Shown here one piece after another: positions 27,487 through 36,159 of a DNA stretch of 64,000 nt. The notes below the pieces were generated by a model, which was not told where the DNA came from, did no database searches, and was given only the letters and a program-made list of their open reading frames with translations. Position numbers and translations under genes: made by a program. The stretch comes from Setoptus koraiensis (lineage: Eukaryota; Arthropoda): contig CM106585.1 of assembly GCA_048013815.1 (NCBI GenBank), positions 6,944,001 through 7,008,000 on the forward strand, written 5' to 3'. Numbering within the stretch: the first letter of the stretch is position 1; the number at the start of each line of letters is the position of its first letter.

Positions 27487-27518
<32 letters not shown>

Positions 27519-27522
27519 CCAA
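27487..27522. repeat. CAA microsatellite
   Basis: About 11 CAA triplets. Confidence 0.9.
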
Positions 27523-29148
27523 GACGACGACACGTATCCGCGGCTCTGACTGGATGTTGCGTCATGATATGACGATATGATCGATTTAATATTGCTGCCG
27601 TGTGCTCATAAAGTGATTCGGCTCACATGCTGCAGGCTCATAATGGACAAAGCAATTCACTGGCTAGAAATGGGGCCCCTCCCGTGCGCCGAAATGGTGC
27701 AACATCACTTGCCGGGCCAGCTTTCCAGCGCCAGTGTGGTGGGCCGTGCCGGCGCCCGCCAGAGGCAGCGCTGTCAGATAAGATCTATCGTCAGTCGTCT
27801 AGGCAACTTTTCAATAATGATCTGCATAGTTGCACCGTATTACCGCAGACAGTTCCTGTTGTGTCGTCGTCGTCGGCAACAACAGCGCCACCGACAACAA
27901 CCACGCCGACAACAACGCCAACAACGCCAACAACGACAGCGACAACAACAGCAGGCTGAATATGCGAACTGTCTCGCGCTCTCTATACACTGTGGCACGA
28001 GGATATTTAGTTAAGGGATTGTCGTAGTGACCATTCACTCCGGCCCCAACCGCCGCCTACAACAAGGCACAAAACACAACAACAAGGCACAACAGTTGCG
28101 CTGTTGTTGTTGTCGTGTGTCTCTTGAGTCGCGCCTGACTCAGTCATTCAATTTCCGGCCACTAGAGTGACTGTCCAAATCGACAACAACAACAGCAGCC
28201 AGCCAGAAAGGATTACAGTGGCCCGCGTGTCGCCGCGTTATCATGCTCGACGTGGCGCGGCCATCTATTCACAATGATAATAAGTTGCCGCAACCAAGTG
28301 TAAATGAGTCACCTTTGGGGCGCCCCAATTCAAGTTGCCTGGCAGTTACTTTGTGCGCCAATGAGGGCCCGACACTTAGCCAGACACACACACACATAGA
28401 TGGGCACAAACAAAGGTCCAACGGAATCACTTTGGCAGCTGCGCCCTATCAACGTCTCGATGGACGACAGACCGGACGTTCGCGGAGATTGGCTGAGACG
28501 GGCCGAGATTGCGTCGCACAATGCGCAGCGTGATGCAAACTCGAAGCCGACGGCACCTAATTTGCATGTTTTGCTCTCTGTCGCTGGGGCCAACATTGGG
28601 CGGCCCGACTAAGCTGGCAATTAATTGATTCGGGCTGATACAAACGAATGCGTGGACGCAGAGGATGAAACAATAATTATAATCACAACAATTACAATTG
28701 TGATTTGCGGCGCCGAACGGCTGCCGGGCAACGCGTTCGCCGGACAGATGCGGCCAATGCGCGAAACAGAACAGAGAGAGAGAGACATGATTTTATGGCG
28801 ACCATTTTTTTGCCGGCCTGTCGTGCCGAGTCGTCGGCTCAGAGCCGTCGCAAATTTTGAATATTCCCGAGCTCGAGTTGGCCGTGCAAACCGACGATGA
28901 GTCTCGCCGGCCGGTGAGTGCGCCAGAGTTTCCTCTGGCCCAGCGGAATCGCATCCGGCCCGGCGCGGTGCGATCGGCCAGGCGCGCGGTCAGCGGCGAA
29001 CAGCGTGTCATCGGCACTGGTTATGTTATGGGTGGGCGTGCATTTTGATTATCTCACTTGATTTCACAGGCGGCGCAAAATTGCCGCGATAATGAAACCG
29101 GCGATCGGATAAGCTTACCCGAGATATCGCTGCCGAGACTGCTGCTGC

Positions 29149-29202
29149 GATCGACAGGATCGATAGGACCGATAGGATCGACAGGATCGACAGGATCGAT
29201 GG
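29149..29202. repeat. 10-bp tandem repeat GATCGACAGG, about 5 copies
   Basis: GATCGACAGG, GATCGATAGG and GACCGATAGG units are repeated in tandem. This is a third decamer array near this gene. Confidence 0.9.
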
Positions 29203-29341
29203 CTGATTGGATTATAGTCTGATTAGATGAATGGCGTGTGCCGAGGGGCGCACATTAACCCGGAGCGAGCCTCTTTTTGGGGCCGGCAGGCGAGAGTTTT
29301 GGGGCCGAGTGTGTGGCGGCAGTTGCGTAGTGCGTACTCAC

Positions 29342-29665
29342 CTGCATTGGGTTGGTTATTGTAAATTTGGCCTGTTTCTTGTAATATACTTCGTTTTGGC
29401 TAAAATGTTCACTATTCAGCAGAGTCATGGTGAAATCAACCACACAGGCGGTGTTTGGCGAGGCGTTACGAAGCAATAGGTGAACGCCGAGCACTTTCTC
29501 ATTAGGGCGCTGAAATGAGATTGCCCAGCGATGGTAGCCAAAACAAAAGTCTTTTGTCGTTGCATCGCGATGAAAATCGCGCGTCACCGATTTAGTCACT
29601 ATAAAACGGAATATGCCAGTTTCGGCCCGATCGTTCAATTTTTCAAAACGCGTCAACAGGGCCAT
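29342..29665 (-). CDS. MATH-like protein gene, exon 1
   Basis: The open frame reads MALLTRFEKLNDRAETGIFRF, then DFCFGYHRWAISFQR, VLGVHLLLRN and YYKKQAKFTITNPMQ, and ends exactly at a GTGAGTACGC donor (29336-29341). The string of a framework FGYHRW-I-F, a VLGVHL strand and a charged end is what a MATH/TRAF-homology domain looks like. I start at the ATG at 29663-29665, which has purine at -3 and G at +4. The frame stays open upstream to about 29764 without another ATG, so the true start could come from an upstream exon. It joins exon 2 in phase 0. At least 630 residues of this protein are visible. No gene name is offered. Confidence 0.72.
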
Positions 29666-31591
29666 AGCTCCATCAATATCAACAGCAGCACCAACAACAA
29701 CAACCGATGTGATAAATATATGTGCTAAATATATCGTTTCACCGCTAGTGAGAGGCACTGCCAAGCGATAATTTAGCCGATAGTTGACTTTTGACTTTAT
29801 ACGATGATGATGATGATGATGATATAGTGACTATAATTATAAGATTATTTGACACTGTTGTTTGTAACACTGGTGCTATTGTCGTGTTCGGAAACGATGC
29901 CTTACAATATATTCAGGCGAACACTTTGAACACAATGCAGCTTTGTTACACAATATAGCCACACAATATACTGACGCCGCTCAAATTGATCATGTGTCGC
30001 TGCTGGCGGCTTAGCGAAATTGCCGGCTCAAATTGCTTGCTACTTTGGGGGCCGGCTTAATTAATTAGGACACTCAACGTCAACGGAGTGTATGTGTCTT
30101 GTGTGTAGTAGTCGCTGCTTGTATGCGTTGGCGCCCAAAACTGACTGATGATGATGCTTGAGCAATTTTCGCTCTAATAAGTGCCTATTGTCGTCGTCGT
30201 CGTCGTCATTATTATATAATAATCATGTATTGGTGTTGCTATGTTTCGATTGCTCAAGCCAGCCGGCCAGCTAAATCTAAACTGACAACTAAGTGCTCGA
30301 AATATACGAACTATAATCAATTGTTTTCAGGCCTCAGTTGGCCTAGACCGGCCTGGAAATAAAATGATTCACCGTCTAGGGGTCATCATCGCTCGTTGCT
30401 ATGACCAGTAAACAAACTATTGTTTGCAAAAGGCAACTATCTATGGCTTTACCATTGACGTTGTGTTATAATGATGTTGAATGATATTGTGCGCATGTGA
30501 CCATTGACAAATATATCCGACCATTGGACTTGATTGAACTCTTTCTTTTTTCAAATTTCACCATCAAATATCAACCATTCAAGCATCAATTCAACACACA
30601 ACACAATTTAATGCGACGCGACGTCTTTGCCAGTCTATCTGTGGCTATCTATCTGTGAGTGCTGTTATTATTGGTGGCGTGCTCAATGAATAAGCGCGTT
30701 ACGTAACATGAGCTGTCTACAATTGACCATTGAGTCCACTCTGATATTGCTGAAATGAGTGAGATGTTGTTGTTGTTGCAGATGGTGTTGCGTTGGTCTT
30801 TGGCCCTCTCAACATGCTTGTTGGTGTTTATTTAATGCCATCACTATCGCTAGCTTAATGTGTCTTGAATGTTTACGTAACTCACTTCACTTTTGCCGGC
30901 TTCGATTGGCCGAAGGGTGCTGCTGCTGCTGTCGTATTTGTTGCTGTTACTGCTGTTACTGTGGTTGATGGTCATCCACTTGGCTGTGGTTGATATATAT
31001 ATATATATATATGCCAACTGGTGAGGGGAGCTGGGTCAGCTAGCGACCGACAGAAGTGAGCTGGAGTGGAATATTTCGTCTGGCGCGCTGACCGTTACAA
31101 TTGAAATTCACAAACACTGTGGCACCGGCATAAGTGTGACCTAGCCGAGCGGAGATAATAAAATGACACGAAATAACATTAGTGACTAGAGAGTGGCAAG
31201 CAAACTCCGATGTGACTACACTAGTCTCTTAACTAACCACAACAATGCTACACATTGTCACTACACTATATCGCTGACCGAGAGGCCCGCTCAAATGGCA
31301 ACAAAATCATTGATTTGCGCACTCTCTGTGCCCAAATTCACGGGCCCCAAGCAACCCAATGGCACCTGTCATGCGCTCTCGCCTTAACAGTTATCAGACA
31401 AGGCAAATACATTCGAGGCACTTGATTGCACCGGACTGTACCGGCGTAACAGTACATCGCGATTTGATAAAATAGAGATCCATTAGAGAGAGCATGAGAG
31501 AAAGAATTTTTCGTTCGAAAGCAATCTTTAATACAATTTTATATGTCCGTCATAATTGTCACAATAATCGCACAAGGGGTGGCAGTGGCGC
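29666..31591. other. Upstream/intergenic region of the MATH-like gene
   Basis: No gene supported. It contains a GAT/ATG microsatellite at about 29802-29823, a TCG run near 30191-30207, a TA run at about 30989-31011 and CTG/GTT-rich segments. It probably holds the 5' end and promoter of the minus-strand MATH-like gene, but I see no distinctive promoter element. Confidence 0.5.
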
Positions 31592-31810
31592 TTATTCCAA
31601 CGCTTCCAATTTGTTCCTATATTTGTCCAGTTTGTTCTGGAGCAAATTGAGATCGCCCACGGCAAGACCGTACACCATGTTGTCGGGCAACAGGACAGTT
31701 TTGTATTCGCCTGTCACGATCTTCCTGATGAGACTCTGTTGTTTTTTGATGCGGAGCTCATACAATTTGATCAGATTCTCCAGATCTCCTTTCGTTGGCG
31801 CTTTCGGCAT
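31592..31810 (-). CDS. Small charged coiled-coil protein, 72 aa, unknown
   Basis: A complete single-exon frame runs from ATG at 31808-31810. It begins MPKAPTKGDLENLIKLYELR and ends DLNLLQNKLDKYRNKLEALE. Residues 8-30 and 52-72 look like two amphipathic helices separated by the sequence TVLLPDNMVYGLAVG, so a short helical hairpin or coiled coil is likely. A candidate poly(A) signal, ATTAAA on the minus strand, lies at 31527-31532, about 60 bp past the stop. It is divergent from the next gene, with about 430 bp between starts. I do not recognise the family. The regular heptad pattern, codon use like its neighbours and the compact gene setting support a real gene. Confidence 0.6.
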   Translation of the reverse strand: MPKAPTKGDLENLIKLYELRIKKQQSLIRKIVTGEYKTVLLPDNMVYGLAVGDLNLLQNKLDKYRNKLEALE

Positions 31811-32244
31811 GATGAGCTGTTACTGTTCCCTTACTGCCCGTCAATAATGTGGTTTTATTGGGGATAAAAGAATAATTTCATCGGTGATGATCGGCTATAT
31901 TCTATGAAAATACCTAAATACCCAAATAACTAATGTATCTTGAATGGAATACATGTGGCGATAAATGAATAATAACAATAATCAGGCGGACATCTGTTGG
32001 CCCAACCCGTTCATGTTGTGTGCATAGAGCACGCTCTAACAATTTATACCGCTCGGGTACTCGTGGCGCCGCCGCCGCACTGAAACGTAACCATCGCACG
32101 CCCACCTTTACAGACACGTCCCAGCAACAACAATACCGAGGCTTGCATTTGTTTGTACTGACGAAATGGCCGACTACAAGTGTATTCAAGCTCTGAATGG
32201 TTATCCTTACTACAGTACAAAATCTATTTATCACCTTCTAAGAT

Positions 32245-32743
32245 ATGGCCGATTCATCAATCGTTAATGGACCCGCAGAAAATTCCACCACTATTACACC
32301 AGAGGACGCATCGAATTCTAATCTAGAGACTTCTTCCAATAGTAATAGCCATCTGTCGCAACAAGCGTCCAGTCTGTCACAACAAAACCACCAACAACAA
32401 CAACAGCAGCAGCAGCCACTACAAAATCAAGCGCCCGACTTCAGCCAATTCAATTGTGACATTATACTTCGTCAGATACTCAATGAAAAGAAACTCGTAA
32501 GTTCATGTTGTTTTTATCTCACAAAAAAAAAACAACGCTGTTCGGCCATTTTTTGTTTATTTTCTAACATCAAATAGTCGCCACTAACAATTATCGACAA
32601 TCCCTCCCCTATTCACTCTATTTCCCTAGAATCTTATGAGATCTCCTGAAGTTACAAATTTCTTCAAACAGATCGCCGACAAATCATTCATGTCCCCCAG
32701 CACGGACAGCAATAGCCAAGATGCGAATAATTTACACAATTGA
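32245..32743 (+). CDS. Low-complexity-headed 121-aa protein, unknown; first ORF of a two-ORF unit
   Basis: Two exons, 32245-32496 and 32630-32743, are joined in phase 0 by a 133-bp intron with GTAAGT donor and a pyrimidine-rich CCCTAG acceptor. The first 65 residues are Ser/Asn/Gln-rich, with a Gln run. The last 55 contain a folded-looking segment, DFSQFNCDIILRQILNEKKL continuing NLMRSPEVTNFFKQIADKSF, then a polar tail. That helical segment suggests a small partner or adaptor protein, but I cannot name it. The stop at 32741-32743 is only 28 nt before the ATG of the SS18L2-like frame on the same strand, so both may sit on one transcript. Confidence 0.68.
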
Positions 32744-32771
32744 CGCCCCCATTCGATCATATCAAATTAAA

Positions 32772-32966
32772 ATGAGTAATGCTTTACAGCTTCCACCCGA
32801 GATACAGGTTCTATTGGATGAAAATGCTCTCCTCATCGAGATCATAGCTGAATATAATCGAAAGGGCAAGGCAGTGGAGTGTTATAAATATCAAAGTGTC
32901 CTCAATAGGAACCTATTGTATTTGACAAAGTTGAGACAGATTTTCAAGCAGACGAGGAATCTTTAA
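32772..32966 (+). CDS. SS18L2: SS18-like protein 2 (SNH domain), 64 aa
   Basis: The frame MSNALQLPPEIQVLLDENAL, then IIAEYNRKGKAVECYKYQSV and LNRNLLYLTKL, matches the SNH domain of SS18/SS18L2 (family pattern: LLDEN-LI--I-E--NKG---EC-QYQ--LHRNL-YLA). In SS18 this domain docks the protein on BAF chromatin remodelling complexes. The human SS18L2 protein is of similar size (about 77 aa). The start chosen is the ATG at 32772; an in-frame ATG at 32721 would overlap the preceding frame. After the SNH core the reading frame meets a stop at 32964-32966, while another frame stays open to 33088 with an acidic, Asn/Thr-rich tail like those of SS18L2. A poly(A) signal AATAAA lies at 33190-33195. It converges on the delta-COP gene. 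Confidence 0.8.
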   Translation: MSNALQLPPEIQVLLDENALLIEIIAEYNRKGKAVECYKYQSVLNRNLLYLTKLRQIFKQTRNL

Positions 32967-33248
32967 CGTTAGCTTTAAATAAAGCTAACGTGGCTAATCC
33001 AGCATCAGCAACTTCGACTAAAAATATAGATCCGGACACCAACCACTCAGAACTAGCTACTACTAATAGTGATCATCAGTTGAACTGATCAAATGATGAT
33101 TGAAATCACGATGGACGTCGACAACAGAGTGCGAAATGGAAACTAAAACCATCATAATTATCATGGCATGTAATGTTGATTGATCATGTAATAAAAAAAT
33201 GTTCATCCTAATCAATAGAGTCACTACTGTTGGATATGTTTAGTTTTA

Positions 33249-33956
33249 TTATCTCTTGCTGGGTCCCAATTTCATGGCCTTGCCACCACTTCTAATTGGT
33301 TTCACAGGTTTCTGTTGTACCTCTTCTAGGGATGGCTCCGCCTTAAAACCTTCAAACGTATTAGGATTGTTCCCAGAGCCCATCAAACTGGAGAGAGGCT
33401 TGTTGGAATTATGATGGCCTAGCTCTTGGCTCCTCTTTAGAGCCTTGATTTCTTTTGCCTTTTCCCTAGCTTTGTCTTTGGCCTCTCTTTCTTGGTTCAA
33501 TCTCATATTGAGATAGATACGCTCCTCGTGTGAGTCCATATCCATATACGTGCGTAATTGCGCTGTATTCTGCCTGTAGCCCATTTGTACCATTTCGTCC
33601 AAGGCAAATAATAGTGTGAATCTGTTCTTGATGATTGCTGCCTCATCCGATACACCAGCTTTACCACCTGCCGTTGAGGCGTACTCATTGATAACACGAA
33701 CAAATATTCTAAGCGTCTCAATATCCTCCAGCATATTGGATTGTTTATCTGTTATAAGTACACAATAAAGATTATTCAACGCTTGATATACATATCTAAC
33801 CTCCTCTGTTTCAATAAAAGTGTGCTGTTTGTCCTTAGTTATGAGCCTAGTGAAAGCAATTAATAGTCCCTCCACCTTTGACTTGGTCATATCAACATAC
33901 TGCTTTGCAATCAGTACGTCACCTTTCTTTGTGACGATAGCTGCTGATTGTAACAT
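33249..33956 (-). CDS. ARCN1: Coatomer subunit delta (delta-COP), N-terminal half only, 235 aa
   Basis: An intronless frame starts at ATG 33954-33956. Residues 1-140 form the longin-type domain of delta-COP: TKKGDVLIAKQYVDMTKSKVEGLL, QHTFIETEEVRYVYQ, LYCVLITDKQSNMLEDIETL and MDMDSHEERI match the family closely. The basic helix QEREAKDKAREKAKEIKALKR and the linker ending GGKAMKLGPSKR follow. Family members run about 500 residues and carry a C-terminal mu-homology domain; here the frame stops at the linker. AATAAA on the minus strand (33245-33250) overlaps the stop codon, so the transcript would end at once. The longin half binds beta-COP in the F-subcomplex of COPI, whereas the missing half binds tryptophan-based motifs and Dsl1-type tethers. 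A full copy elsewhere would make this a truncated paralogue. Confidence 0.9.
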   Translation of the reverse strand: MLQSAAIVTKKGDVLIAKQYVDMTKSKVEGLLIAFTRLITKDKQHTFIETEEVRYVYQALNNLYCVLITDKQSNMLEDIETLRIFVRVINEYASTAGGKAGVSDEAAIIKNRFTLLFALDEMVQMGYRQNTAQLRTYMDMDSHEERIYLNMRLNQEREAKDKAREKAKEIKALKRSQELGHHNSNKPLSSLMGSGNNPNTFEGFKAEPSLEEVQQKPVKPIRSGGKAMKLGPSKR

Positions 33957-34639
33957 CTTGGATCAGTTATGGTAGTTAGGATATTTTTTCTATCTTCTTT
34001 ATTAAATACGAGCATGCACTGATCAATTTCGTGGACGATGTGATTTAATTTGGTAATAAATAATTATAAACAATAATAATAGCTAATAGAAATTGATATT
34101 GAGACTCCCGATTTGAGAGATGTTGCCGCTTGCAAATCCGGTTAGGGATCAGTGGTTGCTGATTGATCCTTTTGCTCACCATATGATCAGGACTGCCCAT
34201 ACCCGACGCGCGTACCCTCACCGCTCCTATAGGTATAGAGGTTCAATTATCCGGATTGGTAACAATTAAAAAGCACCCAGATCACAATTGCCTCATTGAA
34301 GTGTCCATGTCATAGTTATGTAGATTAATTATGTTGAAAAGTGACAACATTTATGAACAAACTGAGGTCTACTTCTGAGAATTAATCTTGAAATTTTGTC
34401 TAGGCTCGCGCATAAATAAATACCCAGCACCGGCCGGAGGGTATCCGAAGTCTGTTCGGGCTATATCAAATAAATTTATATGATGACGAAATATTAATAG
34501 GACAGAGGCCGGCTTTATAAAATATTTTTTTATTTTCCGATACACTATAGATACCATTAATTTGAAATCCTTCTTCACATTTTATTCTTGTACATTCAGC
34601 TATATTTAACCTCTGCCAGGATACTATAGTGATACAAGT
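33957..34639. promoter_or_regulatory. Shared divergent promoter region, delta-COP / Prp31
   Basis: This 683-bp spacer separates two divergent starts. No frame in it is supported. An AT-rich stretch with TATATTTAA lies about 40 bp before the Prp31 ATG. I see no other specific element. The role is inferred from position. Confidence 0.45.
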
Positions 34640-36055
34640 ATGTCTCTAGCGGAGAAACTGTTAGCTGATCTGGCCGACGATTTGGATGACGAGCCACCCA
34701 TGCCGTTGGCTACAACTAGCTCACTATCAACTGCTATCAAGCAAGAGCCCATTTATTCTGACCAAATAAACATGACCATCAATATCGACTCAAAGTTGCC
34801 ATCCTCTAGCATGATCTCAAAATTTAACGGTTATGATTCTATCAAGCAAGTCACGAAGTTGTACAATTCTCCAGATCTGAACCAAATAATCGCAGATATT
34901 GAAGAGCGAAACAGAATGCAAGTAGGAGAAGACTTCACACATGTGGACGATAAGAAAAAAATCCCCATAAGTAAAAGTCAAGTCGAAGGACCAATAGAAA
35001 CGCATCCAGAGTATCAATTGCTGGTCAAAGCTAACAACATAGTTGCCGAAATCGATGATGAGATAAAGCTGATTGACAAATTCGTGAGATCTAAGTACTC
35101 AAAAAGGTTCCCTGAACTCACAGTTGCCGACCCTATGGAATATATGCTCACTGTAAAACTATTAGGAAACAATTTAGCACAAGCAAAAACTAACGAGCAA
35201 CTCACCAAAATACTTGACCCTAAAACTAGTATGTTAGTCAGTATGACTGCATCAACTAGTAGAGGAGTTGAATTGAGCGATGGCGAGCTCAGCAATATAT
35301 TAGAGGCATGCGATATGGCGATAGATCTTACTAACATCAAATCAACTATCTTGAGCTTCGTCGAATCTAGAATGACTTTTATAGCACCAAACATGTCCGT
35401 TATAGTTGGCGCTTCTGTTGCTGCCAAATTGTTGGGTTTAGCTGGAGGTCTAACTCAACTTTGCAACATGCCTTCGTGTAATATATCGGTGTTAGGTGCA
35501 CCAAAATCCACAAGCTTAGGTCATAAGACATCATCTCTTCCTCCAAGAATGGGTGTCATTTACACCTGTGATCTAGTACAAAGAGTCCCGAAAGATATAC
35601 TTCGGGACGTCAGGAAACGAGCTGTAAATATGGTCGCAAATAAGATAGCTCTGGCAGCAAGATGTGACGCAAGCCATGCCACACCTGATGGAGAGGATGG
35701 AAGACTATTCAGGGAACAGATTGAAAAGTCTATAGGTAAATTACTTGAGCCACCTCCTAAGAAAGCAGCCAAGCCCTTGCCTGCCCCTATCGACAAAAGC
35801 CGAAAGAAGCGTGGCGGTAAGAGGGTGAGAAGAATCAAAGAACGAACAGCTATCACGGAGATGAGGAAGGCCGCAAACAGGATAACATTCGGAAACGTTG
35901 AGGACGACGCATACCAGGAGGATCTAGGATTCTGTAGCGGTCAGTTAGGAAAGACAGGCAAGATAAGAGGGCCCCAAGTGGATGAGAAGACCAGAGTGCG
36001 GATCTCCAAGGGATTGCAAAGAAACTTACAGAAGTATAAATCATATTTATTCTAA
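34640..36055 (+). CDS. PRPF31: U4/U6 small nuclear ribonucleoprotein Prp31, 471 aa
   Basis: Single-exon frame. The N-terminus MSLAEKLLADLADDLDDE is typical. Helical NOSIC-type core with THPEYQLLVKANNIVAEID and FPELTVADPMEYMLTVKLLG is at about 115-180. The Nop domain contains MSVIVGASVAAKLLGLAGGL, then LGAPKSTSLGHKTSSLPPRMG, GVIYTCDLVQRVPKDILRDV and KIALAARCDASH (about 250-345). The Prp31 C-terminal region has KPLPAPIDKSRKKRGGKRVRR and KERTAITEMRKAANR. Prp31 binds the 15.5K-U4 snRNA complex through the Nop domain and bridges U4/U6 and U5 in the tri-snRNP. The protein ends soon after RISKGLQRNLQK, whereas the human protein (499 aa) continues about 60 residues further. A weak donor, GTATAA, lies at that point, so a short last exon is possible but I could not find its continuation. 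Confidence 0.95.
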   Translation: MSLAEKLLADLADDLDDEPPMPLATTSSLSTAIKQEPIYSDQINMTINIDSKLPSSSMISKFNGYDSIKQVTKLYNSPDLNQIIADIEERNRMQVGEDFTHVDDKKKIPISKSQVEGPIETHPEYQLLVKANNIVAEIDDEIKLIDKFVRSKYSKRFPELTVADPMEYMLTVKLLGNNLAQAKTNEQLTKILDPKTSMLVSMTASTSRGVELSDGELSNILEACDMAIDLTNIKSTILSFVESRMTFIAPNMSVIVGASVAAKLLGLAGGLTQLCNMPSCNISVLGAPKSTSLGHKTSSLPPRMGVIYTCDLVQRVPKDILRDVRKRAVNMVANKIALAARCDASHATPDGEDGRLFREQIEKSIGKLLEPPPKKAAKPLPAPIDKSRKKRGGKRVRRIKERTAITEMRKAANRITFGNVEDDAYQEDLGFCSGQLGKTGKIRGPQVDEKTRVRISKGLQRNLQKYKSYLF

Positions 36056-36159
36056 TGTTGATGTTTTCGTTTGATAATTGTTTCGCTTTAGTAGTATGTT
36101 GGTTTAGACATTTGAATAAGATGTAATAAGCTTCTTCAATTATATACTTTTTTTTTAGA

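Larger units (their letters stand above)
8087..29341 (-). other. 21.3-kb intron 1 of the MATH-like gene
   Basis: It is bounded by a donor GTGAGTACGC read from 29341 downward and the acceptor TGTAG at 8087-8091, joining NPMQ to GVPRW in phase 0. I see no convincing exon of another gene inside. The many open frames follow CA, CAA or decamer repeats, or are mirrored on both strands. The intron holds at least ten short-period tandem arrays, three perfect hairpins with 15-18 bp stems and many GGGCCC words. CAGGTRAG-like sequences occur on both strands, for example near 18277, 19713, 21967, 24940, 25194, 25320, 25945 and 26165. Confidence 0.8.

Noticed and set aside
34130-34240. Possible tRNA or small RNA between delta-COP and Prp31
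   Set aside because: The stem arrangement does not fold into a cloverleaf and no box A/B pair is present.
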